From Lithobates sylvaticus (taxonomy: Eukaryota; Chordata; Amphibia; Anura; Ranidae): 64,000 nt of DNA. The notes below the pieces were generated by a model. It was not told the origin of the DNA. It saw only the letters and a list, made by a program, of their open reading frames with translations, and made no database searches. Location of the stretch: contig CM053026.1 of assembly GCA_028564925.1 (NCBI GenBank), positions 131,042,150 to 131,106,149 on the forward strand, in the 5' to 3' direction. The position numbers and the translations under genes are program-made. Shown piece by piece: positions 1 through 10,965 of this stretch; positions within the stretch are counted from its first letter, which is position 1, and each line of letters begins with the position of its first letter.

Positions 1-3000
1 GTAAGGTACCATCTAACTAAAATTTTGATGCTAGCTTCCATCAAGGAAACGTTTTGAATTCCTTTAAAAGATTTAGTGGTAGCTGACTGCCAGGTCTCCA
101 GAGTCCATTGGTGTTGGAGGTCTGCTTCCCAGGCCATCATGTAAGAGGTTTTGTCAGTGGAATGAATGAGGGCTGAATAAATTACCGAGATGCCTCCCCT
201 CTGCTCCATGGCTTGTCCTCACCATGTCTCATAAGCTGTAAAGTTAGGAGGTAAGGGTTTGTTTGTCCGTAATTTATGAAGGAAATGAGAAATTTGATAA
301 AAACTGAACCTTTCTGAGTCTGGAAGATTAAGGTGTTTGATACAATAACTAAGGGAAATTGGGCCGCTTGAGGTAAAGAAGTGGCTTATGCGGTATAATC
401 CTTTGTCCAACCACCATCTGAAGTCGGTTATGTTCAGTCCTGGTTGGAAGTCTGGGTTATGGAAGAGGTGTGCGAGTGGTCGTCCCGAGGAGACCAGAGC
501 CGGGTTGTTTCTGAGAGTGTCCCACAGCAGGAAGGAGTGAGATAGGACAGGAGACAGTATGGGTGGACAGGTCTTATTAGGACACCAAAGGAGGTAGTCT
601 AACGTGAAGCGGGGGGTAGCCTGTCTTTCAATAGTCACCCAATCTGTTTTTTCGTACCTAGAGTATAACGTGGAGAGTTGGGCAAGTCTGGCCGCAAGGA
701 AATATTTATGTAGGTTGGGGAGTCCCAAGCCGCCCCTACGTCTGTGTAAATATAGTGTGCTCTGAGGGATACGATATCCTGATTTTCCCCAAACATATTT
801 CAGTATTTTACTCTGTAGGGATTTCAGGTGGTCTCTCCGGATTGGTATGGGAAGGGAGCGGAAGTAGTATAGGATTCTAGGCAGTAGAGTCATTTTAATT
901 TAGTTGATCCTGCCAATCCAAGATAGACCCTGTGTGGACCAGAGTTTGAGATCTGCCTCCATTTTTTTGTAAAGGGGGGGATAGTTATAGGTATATAGAT
1001 TTTCCGTCTTGGCCGTCAGTGAAACTCCCAAGTAGCGAATAGAAAAATCATCCCACGTGAATCGGAAGTTTTGTTTCAGTAAAGAAACCGTTTGAGGGGG
1101 GAGGGAAATGTTGAGAGCCTGTGACTTAGAGTAGTTAACTGTCAGTCCAGATAGTCTAGAAAAGACATCTAGTGTACGACAAAGGTTGGGCAGAGAGGTG
1201 AGAGGGGAGGTCAGAAACAGAAGGATATCATCGGCGAAGAGACCGCATTTGTGACTCTGATCTCCACAGATGACCCCCTTAATGTCAGGGTTCTGGCGTA
1301 TCGCAATAGCCAGGGTTTCAATTGCAATAGCAAAGATTAACGGGGAAAGTGGACAACCCTGTCTAGTGCCTCTAGCGATGTGTATGGGTTCGGAGTAATG
1401 CCCCTGTAGCCTAATGAGATCCTTTGGGTGAGAATATAGGGCCCTAAGAAGGCCCAGGAAACGGTCCCCGAATCCCCAACGTTCCAATAAAGAGAAGATG
1501 TAGGGCCAGGAGACCGTATCGAAGGCCTTCTGTAGGTCCAAGGAAAGGATGAAGCCCTGTTGTCTAGTCCCGCCTGTCCAATTAGTTTGCATGAGTGATA
1601 TTAAGTCAATTGCCCTCCGTATTTGGTCAGGTCCTTGTCTACCGGGGATGAAACCCACCTGATCCTTATTAATATATTGGGGGATGAATGAGGCTAGTCT
1701 GTTCGCCAAAATTTTGGTAAGTATTTTTAAATCGTTATTAATGAGGGAAATAGGACGATAGTTACTGATATCTTCGGGATTTTTGTCTGGTTTTGGTATA
1801 ACCGTAATGTACGCTGTGTTAAGATGAACTTCAAGGGGGTCACCCTTGGACTTATGGTTGAAAAAATTTGTCAAGTGTGGCGTCAAGGAGTCAGAAAAAG
1901 TTTTGTAGTACGGTATGGATAGGCCATCAGGACCTGGTGCGGAACCCTTTTTGAGGTTCTTGATAACCTCCAGTACTTCGTCCCTTGTGATAGGAGAGTC
2001 CATTATGTCTTTGTGACTATCTGTCAGAGAGGGGATGGGTAAGCCTTCAAAGAATCGAGATACCGAGTCTGAGTGAGTCTGAGTGGTAGTGCTGTATAGT
2101 TTAGAATAGAATCCTTGGAAGGCTTTGAGAATCCTAGCTGGATTGGAAGTAGGGGGTTGACCTTCTATTCTGATTTTAGGCATATTGTGCAGTTTTGGAC
2201 GAGGAGAGAGTTTATGAGCCAGTAGGGGGCCTAGTTTGTCCGCTTGGGCATAGAATTTGTGTCCACTCCATCTGATCGATTTTTCAGCTGAAGCCGTGAG
2301 TGCAAGATTTAAATCCAGTCTAGCCTTATCAAGTTGTAATATGGGTATTTTGGACGGGTCAGTTTTGTGCATGGCTTTTAAAGAAGCGTATACTTTCTCG
2401 AGGCGTTCGATTTCAAATCTTCTTTCTTTTTTGACTTGTGTAGAGATTTGAATGATCCTGCCTCTAATAAAGGCTTTATGTGCTGCCCAAAGCATTTCAG
2501 CTGAAGTATCTGTGGTTGTATTGATTTCAAAGAACTCATTGAGGGCATGACTCAGTACAGTTACTCTGACAGGATCAGAGAGCAAGGACTCATTCAATCT
2601 CCAATGACCCCGTGTTCCCCCCAAGGCCCCTGAACTGACAGTTAAGATCACTAGTGAATGATCGGAAAGAGCTGTATCCCTGATTCGGACCGATAGTACT
2701 AATGGGAGAAGGGTAGAGGGAGTAAGTATATGGTCGATCCGAGCATATGTGTTGTGAGGATGGGAATAGTGGGTAAAATCCCGCTTGGATGGGTTGAGTT
2801 CTCTCCATGTGTCGGTGAGACCGAAAGCATGTAGAATCTTTGCGATTTTGAGACTAACTTTTGTGGGACGAGTCAGGCGAGAGTTTGGAGGCTTGGTTTT
2901 GTCAAGGCCCTGGTCGAATGCCACATTGGAGTCCCCCCCAAAGATTATCTTCCCCTCCAGTTTTGGGGAGAGGGTGTTCATTAGAGTGGTGAAAAATTTG

Positions 3001-3368
3001 TCTTGTCCTCTGTTGGGTGTATAATATGATACTAAAGAGTAGATTTGGCCCCCCAGTATGCCTTTAACTAGGATAAATCTACCTTCCGGGTCAATATAGT
3101 CAGAAATTTTCTCGAATTTGCATGATTTGGAGAGTAGGATAGCCACTCCCCGGGTTTTGTTTTCGGCACTGGCCAGAAAGAAGTGTGGGTAGTGTGAATG
3201 AAGGAAGTTGGGGGTATATCTGGCAGGAAAATGTGTTTCTTGTAGCATCAGAACGTCAATTTTGAGGGATTTGTAATAGTCAAGAATTTTCCTCCTCTTA
3301 ATAGGGGAATTGAGACCTTGGACATTATGGGAGGCTATGAGGAGTTTAGCGTCAGGACATTCAGCCAT
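1..3368 (-). pseudogene. L1 ORF2: endonuclease and reverse transcriptase, two in-frame stops
   Basis: This frame encodes the LINE replication protein, which nicks target DNA and copies the element RNA onto it. I place the start at the ATG at 3368 (MAECPDAKLL); the frame is open 13 codons further upstream to 3407. The apurinic-type endonuclease shows HNVQGLN, LQETHF, GGDSN, YARIDHIL and ALSDHS. The reverse transcriptase shows SNYRPISL, QVGFIPGRQ, LDLQKAFDTV, GTRQGCPLSP and the catalytic FADD box near residue 725. A TAA at 900-902 follows WIGRIN, and a TGA at 219-221 follows AYETW; the reading continues in the same frame after each and stays open to base 1. The TGA could come from a CGA codon by CpG decay. 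The C-terminal region lies beyond the left edge. The protein is not expected to be made whole. Confidence 0.9.
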
Positions 3369-4105
3369 GGAGCAAAAGGGAGAAGCAACCCAGCAATCCA
3401 CCCCCACTCACCCTTTGAAGTAAGGCGACCCAGATGATCATGATGAGACCTCCAGGAAATCGAGGTGAGGCCGAATGAACCAGATCCCGGTGGTTTTGAG
3501 GCGTATCTAGAAAAGAAGACATTATTAGGCAACCTTTCGAGGACGCGGTGGTAAGAGGGGAAGGGAGGGGAAGACAGAAAAGAATAGACATAAGCAGATC
3601 TCCTAAAGAAAGAAATCGGAGTTCGAGAGAGGAGATGGCCCTCGAAATCCCAGAACAATGGAGCAGTCGCGTCCGTCCGAAAAAAGGACAGACTGCCCAG
3701 CTCTTGGAGACCATCATGTGTCCAAGAGTTGGGTGGAGGCGCTAGCGTTCCTTTCCGCAGCAGGGCCCCTGAGATGCATTAGTGTCCTAGATAAAGCTAT
3801 GTGAGTGGCAGTGCCCCTAGCAGTGCATTCCGTGGTGGCAGTCATTTAGAGGGTGTGGAGGGAGTCACAAAAGGAGAGTCGACCAAACTCAAATCAAACA
3901 GAGCGTCCCGGAGTTGATCTAGGGGCAGTCCGAGAAAAAAGCAGCGAACACAGGTGTCAAAAAAAATAAAAAATTGTAACAGCAAAATTTGAACAGAAGT
4001 CGTGGAACATGGGCGCGATGGTACCCGTAGCCACTGGGTCACAGTGACCCTGGACCAATATCTTGATCCGATAAAAGAGGAGGTCAGTTCTTTGGCAGTC
4101 TTGCT
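3369..4105 (-). other. Inter-ORF region of the L1
   Basis: This stretch separates the ORF1 stop from the ORF2 start. It has only short overlapping frames of about 65-118 codons on either strand with no recognisable domain. At 737 bases it is long compared with the few dozen bases common between the two frames of mammalian L1. It may be a normal feature of this frog family or hold an insertion; I cannot tell from one copy. Confidence 0.6.
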
Positions 4106-5188
4106 TCAGGGAGGTCCATTGTCTTTGACCTTCTTTGTTTTCCCAGTGGTCCAGATGGGAGACTGGGGGCTGGATGGCGGTGGTCTTTTGTGTGAGCCTT
4201 GGCCGGTATTGGATGTATCCATTGCCACCTCTTGAGTGATGAGCTTCAGATGTAGGAGTAGTTTCTCTCCTTCAGGAAAGGTAGAGAAAGCATATTGTCG
4301 GCCTTTGTCAGTGAATTTAACTGCAAACGGAAATGCCCATCTGTATTTTATTTCCTTCTGGGATAGGGCAAGTAGCAATGGTTTCAGCGCTCTCCGTCTT
4401 TGAATCGTAGAGGGAGACAGGTCGGCGAAGATCTGGACATGGTGACCTTGGCATAATATGGCTGGAGCAGCTCTTGCGCGTTTCATGACTTCCTCCTTCA
4501 CCGAATAGTGATGGGGCTTTGCTATGATGTCCCGAGGGGTACCATCTTTTCTGGGTGGTCCAAGAGCCCTGTGAGCTCTGTCTAGCTCAAGGCGGTGGGA
4601 AGAAATATCCGGAAGCAGACTTTTAATTAAATCTTGCACTGCCTCAGGTACATTTAGGACAGTTTCAGGGAGACCTCTGATTCTAATGTTGTCCCTTCTG
4701 GACCTGTTTTCAAGGTCATCGATACGGTACATTGCCAGATCCAGTTGATCGTGTAAAGTGGAGACGTGTTTGGAAGTTTGATTCGATACGGAGATTGTTT
4801 CCTCCATTTTGTGTTCGATCACATCAATTCTATTGCCCATGTTGAGCAAATCAGCCCTCAAGTCCCCGGTGATTTTAGCAGCTGTTTGGGACAAACCTCT
4901 TTCAAGGAGTTCGGAAAGTCTGAGAAAGAGGTCCTCTATTTGATAAGCTGAATCGTTTTGGTGATCAGTGTGATGGTGGGGGCCTGGATGAGGTACTGTA
5001 GCAGGCCCCTGAGGTGAAAGGGGGAAATCATTTGTGGATCTGTCTAACAGGGATGCAGTGGAGGCAGGGGAAGGTGTATTATCCCTCAGGATCCTTAGAT
5101 GAGTCCCTGTGGAGAGGGGGGATTGCTCTAACCTGTAGTCCGCCTGTGCCTCAGCGCTGTGTTTGTGAGGAGATGCTGCGGCGGCCAT
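4106..5188 (-). CDS. L1 ORF1 RNA-binding chaperone
   Basis: ORF1 protein coats LINE RNA and acts as a nucleic-acid chaperone in the cytoplasmic ribonucleoprotein. The frame is open from 5260, giving 384 residues, but the better start is the ATG at 5188 (MAAAASPHKH), which sits in a strong vertebrate start context (AAGATGG); that gives 360 residues. In 384-residue numbering, an unstructured proline- and serine-rich N-terminus is followed by a coiled coil at about 108-187, then the RRM-like fold beginning RRDNIRIRGLPE at about 189, and a basic C-terminal domain to about 345. The motif after the coiled coil is diagnostic for the L1 ORF1 family (transposase_22). The frame is uninterrupted although its ORF2 partner is broken. 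Confidence 0.88.
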   Translation of the reverse strand: MAAAASPHKHSAEAQADYRLEQSPLSTGTHLRILRDNTPSPASTASLLDRSTNDFPLSPQGPATVPHPGPHHHTDHQNDSAYQIEDLFLRLSELLERGLSQTAAKITGDLRADLLNMGNRIDVIEHKMEETISVSNQTSKHVSTLHDQLDLAMYRIDDLENRSRRDNIRIRGLPETVLNVPEAVQDLIKSLLPDISSHRLELDRAHRALGPPRKDGTPRDIIAKPHHYSVKEEVMKRARAAPAILCQGHHVQIFADLSPSTIQRRRALKPLLLALSQKEIKYRWAFPFAVKFTDKGRQYAFSTFPEGEKLLLHLKLITQEVAMDTSNTGQGSHKRPPPSSPQSPIWTTGKTKKVKDNGPP

Positions 5189-5406
5189 CTTGGAATTTTC
5201 GGCCGCTCCTATAGCGTCCAAATGTGGCCCCAGATTCCGCTTAACAGCGGAACTATACATGTAGGTTTGTGCCCGTATATATGGGGATTAGGCAGCGAAA
5301 ATTTGGGGACCCCAGGAGCGATGTGGCCGGAGATATGGGTGCCGCTGCTGCGGTCTGGAGCGGAGCTCTTGGCTCAGGCGGCCATCCTCGGAGCTCCGCG
5401 CATGCG
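5189..5406 (-). promoter_or_regulatory. Probable L1 5' untranslated leader and internal promoter
   Basis: The region upstream of ORF1 is GC-rich with several CpG sites and a GCGCATGCGC palindrome close to its outer end, in contrast with the AT-rich DNA beyond 5410. LINEs carry an internal promoter in this position. The assignment rests on position and composition only; no defined promoter element is seen. Confidence 0.5.
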
Positions 5407-5509
5407 CACTTCTAGGGTTCTAAATTTTAAACTATTCTTATAAAACTAGAGGTAACTATGTATAATGGGCTGCTAAAATCGAGGGGTACACTCTTTTTCA
5501 GAGGAGCAG

Positions 5510-6575
5510 AATTGTCAGAAGAGTTGGAGGGGTATTTATGTATGTAAAGGATGATCTAAAATGAATTTTAGAAATAAGTATTGAACAAGTCACCATTTTG
5601 CTGGGTAAATATATTTCTAAAGGTGCTATTGATATAAACGTTTTTCCACATGTCATTAAAAACCCATGCAATCCATACATACAAAGAAACCAAAACAAAT
5701 AAGTTCAGAAATGAAGGTATGTGCAATAAAATGGAATGACACAGGGAAAAGGTATTGAACACATGAAGAAAGGAAGGTGCAAAAAGGCATGGAAAGCCAA
5801 GACACCAGCTGAAATCTGTCAGTAATTAGAAAGCAATCCTGCACTTTGTCGGTGTAAATTTAATATCAGCTGGTTCAGTCGCAACTGATGGCCTGTAAAA
5901 AGGTTTCTCATTACCAAGGTGTCACACAAGAAACATATCATAATGGGTGAAAGAAAAGAGCTTCCTCAAGTCCTTTGCAACCTTTGCAACATTCTTAAAC
6001 TTGAGGAGTGATAAGAATTATCAGAAGAGTTGTCCAAAAGCCAAGGACCACTTGTGGAGAGCTTCAGAAAGACCTGGAATTAGCAGGTACAATTGTTTAA
6101 AAGAAACAATAAGTAATGCACTCAACCACCATGGCCTGTATGCTTGCTCACCACGCAAGACTCCATTGCTTAGGAAATAGCATGTTGAAGCTCCTTTAAA
6201 GTTTGCTGCACAACATTTAGACAAGCCTGTGAAATACTGGGAGAATATAGTCTGGTCAGATGAGACCAAAATTGAACTCTTTGGATGCCATAATACACAC
6301 CATGTTTGACGGTCAAATGGCTCTGCACATCACCCCAAAAACACCCCCATACCAACAGTGAAGTTTTGAGGTGGAAACATAATAGTATGGGCAGGGCTGT
6401 TTTTCAGCACACAGTACTAGCAAACTTCATATCATTGGAGGAAGGATAAATGGAAAAATGTACGAAGACATTCTTTTAAAAAAATCTGCTGCCATCTACC
6501 AGGATGATGAAAATGAAACGAGGGTGTACATTTCAGCAAAACAATGAACCCAAACACAAAGCCAAGGAAACTCTT
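5510..6575 (+). mobile_element. Tc1-like transposon remnant, right end lost
   Basis: The sequence follows a widespread vertebrate Tc1 family: subterminal DNA with AAATAAGTATTGAAC, then the coding region on the plus strand. The first helix-turn-helix part is largely deleted near 6005, where the text jumps to the region just before RRVVQEPRTT. The block from 6181 to 6575 covers the WSDETKIELFG catalytic segment and ends shortly after the second catalytic aspartate region ([14 protein letters not shown], where the family has D before the PKH motif). The last third of the transposase gene and the right inverted repeat are missing and a different repeat follows. Confidence 0.8.
5947..6575 (+). pseudogene. 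Tc1 transposase relic
   Basis: This is the decayed gene of the Tc1 copy. Tc1 transposases cut and paste their element through a DDE active site after binding the inverted repeats. Readable pieces include KDHLWRASERPGISR, ISNALNHHGLYA, and in other frames NIVWSDETKIELFG. The N-terminal DNA-binding domain is mostly deleted, stops and frame changes interrupt the middle, and the C-terminal part with the third catalytic residue is absent. The QQNNEPKH motif has N where active members have D. It cannot encode a working enzyme. Confidence 0.75.
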
Positions 6576-6850
6576 AAAGTGAAGGTCCACACAAAAATGG
6601 AACTTCCGCTTTTCGGAACCCTCCCCCCCGTCCGGTGTCACATTTGGCACCTTTCAGGGGGAGGGGGTACAGATACCTGTATAATACAAGTAATTACACC
6701 CACTTCCGGGCATAGATCACAGTAGTGATCGCAGTGACCTATGCCACTTCCTGTCCCCCTGCTGTATGCTGGGAGACACACGGGTCCCAGAGAGAGCAGG
6801 GACCATTCGGTTTGTGCAGCGTGACTCACGCATGCGCAGTAGGGAAGCAA
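6576..6850. repeat. Dispersed frog repeat, AAAGxGGAAGT type
   Basis: The segment begins with an AAAGTGAAGGTCC edge and continues with CCTCCCCC, CTTCCGG, TGCTGGGAGACACA and GCATGCGCAGTAGGGA. The same order of words recurs at about 24725-25020, so this is one family at two sites. It is non-coding. It replaces the lost right third of the Tc1 copy, so either it inserted there or a deletion joined the two. Confidence 0.6.
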
Positions 6851-7165
6851 ATAATTATTATATAATGTTTTTAAGGTAATTTACTATATTTTCAAAATCT
6901 GTACTCAAGCAGGTGGCTTAATAGACAAAATACTGAAGTTTGAAGTTATAACTCAAACCAGTAATTTCAAAGCAAATAGATAAATATTAAATTATTATGT
7001 TATAACATATAGCATAATAATATATGATTTAGCTTAATTAAAACAGTACCTTCTCCCTTTTAACTGTTTGAGAAAAACATGGGATTATGGGTACATCTTA
7101 TACCCATAAACTCATGCTTTTTCCTTCTAATTAAGAGGACAGGGCTGGAAGGAAGCATTTCTCTT
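6851..7165. other. AT-rich DNA, nothing recognised
   Basis: About 315 bases of AT-rich sequence with no frame of note, no tandem repeat and no terminal motif. I see nothing in it. Confidence 0.5.
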
Positions 7166-8098
7166 TTAACCACTTGCCGACCGCTGCACGCCAATATATG
7201 TCTGCACAATGGCAGCGGTGGGCAAATGGGTGTACCTGTAGGTCCCCTTTAATTGGCGGGGCTAGTGGGCACGCGTGCCTGCTGCGTACAGCGTGACCGT
7301 GCCGTGGGATCCCGGCAATCGTGTCACGGAGCTGCAGAACAGAGAAGTGCCTATGTAAACAAGGCATTTCCCCGTTATGCCTTGTGACATGACAGAGATC
7401 ACTGCTCCCTGTCATTGGGAGCCGTGATCGCTGTCATGTGAGTGGCAGCCCATCCCCCCACAGTTAGAATCACTCCCTAGGACACACTTAACCCCTTGAT
7501 CGCCTCCTAGTGTTTAACCTTCCCTGCTAGTGTCATTTTTATAGCACTGATTGCTGTATAAATGACAATGGTCCAAAAATAGTGTCAAAAATGTCCGATG
7601 TGTAATGTGGCAGTCACGATAAAAATCGCAGATCACCGCCATTACTAATAAAAAAAATAATAATAATAAAAATGCCATAAAACGATCCCCTATTTTGTAG
7701 ACCCTATAACTTTTGAGCAAATCAATTAATATACGCTTATTGTGATTTTTTTTTTACCAAAACTATGTGAAAGAATTAGAATACATATCGGCCTAAACTG
7801 AGGAAAAAATATGTTTTTTTATATATTTTTGGGGGATATTTATTATAACAAAAAGTAAAAAATATAGCTTTTTTTTCAAAATTGTTGCTCTTTTTTTGTT
7901 TATAGCCCAAAAAATTAAAACTGCAGAGGTGATCAAATACCACCAAAAGAAAGCTCTATTTGTGGGAAAAAAAGGACATCAATTTTGTTTGGGTGCAACG
8001 TCACACGACTGCACAATTGTCAGTTAAAGCGGCGCAGTGCCAAATCGCAAAAAGTGCTCTGGTCAGGAAGGGGGTAAAATCTTCTGGGGCTGAAGTGG
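7166..8098. mobile_element. TTAA-flanked MITE with CCACTT terminus
   Basis: The element starts at TTAA|CCACTTGCCGACCGCTGCACGCC (7166 onward) and ends at AAGTGG (8093-8098). The right-hand TTAA has decayed to TATG. Its first bases match, in opposite orientation, the right end of the 55080-56163 copy (GGCGTGCAGCAGTCCGGAAGTGG), which fixes them as one family. There is no coding capacity; the short frames inside are chance. TTAA target use and a CC-starting terminus fit piggyBac-like elements, but Kolobok elements also use TTAA, so the superfamily is inference. Confidence 0.7.
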
Positions 8099-8285
8099 TA
8101 TGCCAGCTGGCTGCACAGTAAGTAGCTTCTGACAGGCTGCACTAGGGGCCCCCATATCTCCATAACCCATTTAAGTCTCTACGACCCTCAGAACTCAATC
8201 AGCATATTTATTTTTTTGGCAAATGGGCCTATCTTAAGGTAAGGAGCCTGGAGCTGCAGCTCCAATAGCCCCTATGGCAATCTGG
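8099..8285. other. Unassigned short stretch
   Basis: Mixed-composition sequence between a MITE and a probable LINE tail. No feature is recognised. Confidence 0.4.
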
Positions 8286-8502
8286 CCCTGGATATTCAGT
8301 TTAGACAAGCTTAATTTCTAGCTATGGCTCGGGGGTAGGTTGATTATAGATGCTGTTTAAAGATACACACAAGTAACCAAGATTTATTTTTCTATTACGT
8401 ATGTCATTAAGTAATGTGATATATAAAGTTGCTTTGTCTTTGCATATCTTTTTCTTGCTGTAACTGATATACTTCAATAAAAAGTATTGAAAAAAAAAAA
8501 GA
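8286..8502 (+). mobile_element. Probable 5'-truncated LINE 3' tail
   Basis: A non-coding segment ends in CTTCAATAAAAAGTATTG followed by eleven A residues at about 8491-8501. A polyadenylation signal followed directly by an A tail is what a truncated LINE insertion leaves. No reverse transcriptase sequence remains, so the family (L1 is plausible) is a guess. Confidence 0.4.
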
Positions 8503-9259
8503 AATTGGATGTATGTTTGGAGTTATCAGCGCCATTGTACGTCGCTTTGTGTAATAGATATAGCAGGTGCACACGTGGCCAGCGTGCGTGCGGCCCGTGG
8601 GCACCCGTGATCTCTCCACAAAGAGGCAGAACGGGGATCTGCCAGTGTAAACATGGTGGATCCCCATTCTGGCAGGGGATCTGAGAGTGATTGTCTGTTC
8701 CTAGGGATTAGGATTTCAATATTCAATTCTCTACCAAAGATACACAAAACCCCACAAAAACCTTGAGACATCCAATTATTTTGCATATTGGGACTCAGAC
8801 GGAACCAGCAAGCAGACTTATACATTTTTATTTTATGCCCCATGTCACCAAATTGTTATAATTCATAAAGGACACTCCTGATCCACTGCATGTCCTGGAA
8901 GGGATGATTATTTCTGAAGGTGCACCTTCTTGTTGCAATCGATGTGAAAGCGAGGTAGAGGCCTGCTTCCTTCAGGAACATGAAAAGGCCGCATGGAAAT
9001 TTTATAAATTTTGTCTTTGCCTTTTGAGACATACTGTATCTTACACTGTAATTTATTCTCCTATTCTGGCTCCCACTTCCTCCCGACTTGTTGTGCCCTG
9101 TTGTGTGCTAAACTGTACCTGGGGAGGTGGCAGTGGGACCTTTACCTAGGGTGGTACAGCTACATATATAATATATCCTTATGGTGTGGACAGGGTTGGT
9201 TGAACTATTATCTACTTTCATTCAATCATGGGACGACAATGATTTCAATTTAATGTTTA
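8503..9259. other. Unassigned, probably decayed repeats
   Basis: The part at 8530-8700 has GC-rich words (GTGCACACGTGGCC, GGGGATCTGCCAGTGTAAACA) resembling the inner part of the TTAA MITEs. The remainder has only short unrelated frames. No gene is supported. Confidence 0.4.
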
Positions 9260-9329
9260 CTTATGGATTTAACAGTAGCAAACTTTAATTTTTGAATACG
9301 TACTTCTAAGTAGTATGCCATATGGGCAA

Positions 9330-9464
9330 TAGCTGTAGACTCACTACTTTACATTGTAGCTAAGTGTCGTTTCTTCAGTGTTGTCAAATGAAATATAATA
9401 AATATAATTAAATATTTACAAAAATGTGAGGGGTGTACTCACTTTTGTGAGCTACTGTATATTT
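9330..9464 (+). mobile_element. Tc1-like right terminal fragment
   Basis: The segment ends GAGGGGTGTACTCACTTTTGTGAG with ACTGTA following, the outer inverted repeat of a well-known vertebrate Tc1 family, preceded by its AAGTGTC..TTCTTCAGTGTTGTC subterminal words. No transposase part accompanies it; the rest of the copy is not recognised to the left. Confidence 0.7.
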
Positions 9465-9719
9465 TGAGTAACATTTTGGGAAATCGTTTTCCAAAGAGAG
9501 TGTGTGTCCTGTAATATCGAAGTTGTCTTCCCTGACTATCAAGGATCTTCCTACATTTATAAACATGGCTTGAATAGACCCTGGTGGGTCTTTCTTTGAG
9601 GTTAGCGGCCAATTCACTCAAAGGTGGAGGCTGTTGGTAATTGCACATCTATGTTAAAGCACAAATTGCAAGATATATGCTTACTTTCCCTGCATATTTG
9701 GACTTTTATTAATATTTAT
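9465..9719. other. Unassigned DNA
   Basis: No recognisable element or gene in this interval. Confidence 0.4.
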
Positions 9720-9722
9720 TAA

Positions 9723-9778
<56 letters not shown>

Positions 9779-9792
9779 GTGTGTGTGTGTGT
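9718..9792. repeat. (TA)n/(TG)n microsatellite
   Basis: An alternating TA run of about 45 bases passes into ATGTATAT and then (TG)n. Such compound dinucleotide runs are common and often length-variable. Confidence 0.95.
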
Positions 9793-10135
9793 TTTTTTTA
9801 AAGTTTTGAACTTTATTTATATCCAGTTGAGCTGTGGAGATAATATAACTTTTTTTCAGTATTATACAGTTCACAGTGTAGAATAAGCACACCATTCTTT
9901 GCATATTTACTAATTATAAATGTGAGTTCACTTACTGAATGGTAGCAGTTGTTCTTGGTCACTTTAATATAATTCACAATTAGAAGTATAATTGCATAGC
10001 AGCGCACACTTTTTTTTAGATATTATCCCTCGGACGCAGCCCATCCCCGATCAGGGTAAAGAGCGGGTCACAAATATCAACATATGGCTGTAACGCCGTT
10101 TCAGGTTTCTCCTCCTCAGTGTGAGGATGGGACCT
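9793..10135. other. Unassigned DNA
   Basis: AT-rich to 10010, then a less AT-rich stretch with no recognisable frame. Nothing firm can be said. Confidence 0.4.
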
Positions 10136-10184
10136 GGCTGCAATAAATACAGTACAGTGCCTAATCTCTCCCCAAATAAAGAGT

Positions 10185-10965
10185 ACCCATCACAAGCCCC
10201 AGAGTACCTGTCACAGACCATCAGTGTACCTGTCACCAGTCCCAGAGTACCTGTCCCAGCCCATCAGAGTACCTGTCACCAGCCCCAGAGTACCTGTCAC
10301 AGCCCAGCAGAGTACCTGTCACCAGCACTAGAGTACCTGCCACCAGCCCCAGAGTACCTTTCACCAGCATCAGAATACCTGTCGCCAGCCCCAGAGTATC
10401 TGTCACCAGCCCATCAGAGTACCCGAGTACCTGTCACCGGCCCATCAGAGTACCTGAATACCTATCTCCAGCCCATCAGAGTACCTGTCACCAGCCCCAG
10501 AGTACCTGTCACAGCCCAGCAGAGTACCTGTCACCAGCACTAGAGTACCTGCCACCAGCCCCAGAGTACCTTTCACCAGCATCAGAATACCTGTCGCCAG
10601 CCCCAGAGTATCTGTCACCAGCCCATCAAAGTACCCGAGTACCTGTCACCGGCCCATCAGAGTACCTGAATACCTATCACCAGCCCATCAGAGTACCCAA
10701 GTACCTGTCACCAGCCCATCAGAGTACCCGAGTGCCTGTCACCAGCCCATCAGAGTACCCAAGTACCTGTAACCAGCTCATCAGAGTACCCGAGTATCTG
10801 TCACCAGCCCATCAAAGTACCCGAGTACTTGTCACTAGCCCATCAGAGTACCCGAGGACCTGTCACCAGCCCATCAGAGTACTCAAGTACCTATCACTAG
10901 CCCATCAGAGTACCTGAGTACCTGTTACCAGCTCATCAGAGTACCCGGGTACTTGTCACCAGTCT
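10185..10965. repeat. Minisatellite, AGAGTACCTGTCACCAGCCC type
   Basis: Units of about 22 bases (AGAGTACCTGTCACCAGCCC plus a variable pair) and longer units with an added CATCAGAGTACCCGAGTACC step are tandemly repeated for roughly 780 bases. A block of about 200 bases at 10265-10460 is repeated almost exactly at 10485-10690, so a higher-order duplication occurred. The translated frames rich in S, T, P and V are a by-product of the repeat. Confidence 0.92.

Larger units (their letters stand above)
1..5406 (-). mobile_element. L1-clade LINE, 3' end cut by window edge
   Basis: A long interspersed element lies on the minus strand with its 5' end near 5406 and its coding region open to base 1, so the 3' end is outside the window. 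Order on the minus strand is a GC-rich 5' leader (about 5406-5189), ORF1 (5188-4106), a 737-base inter-ORF stretch, and ORF2 (3368 to the edge). ORF1 has the coiled coil and RNA-binding fold of L1 ORF1, and ORF2 has endonuclease followed by reverse transcriptase, which is the L1 architecture seen in amphibian genomes. Only two in-frame stops interrupt ORF2, so the copy looks fairly recent. The 5' boundary is inferred from where GC-rich sequence gives way to AT-rich DNA; no target duplication can be checked because the other end is missing. Confidence 0.9.

Noticed and set aside
10121-10543. 140-codon frame rich in S, T, P and V
   Set aside because: It is a reading of the minisatellite; the unit length and repeats explain the composition, and no start context or splice signal supports a gene.
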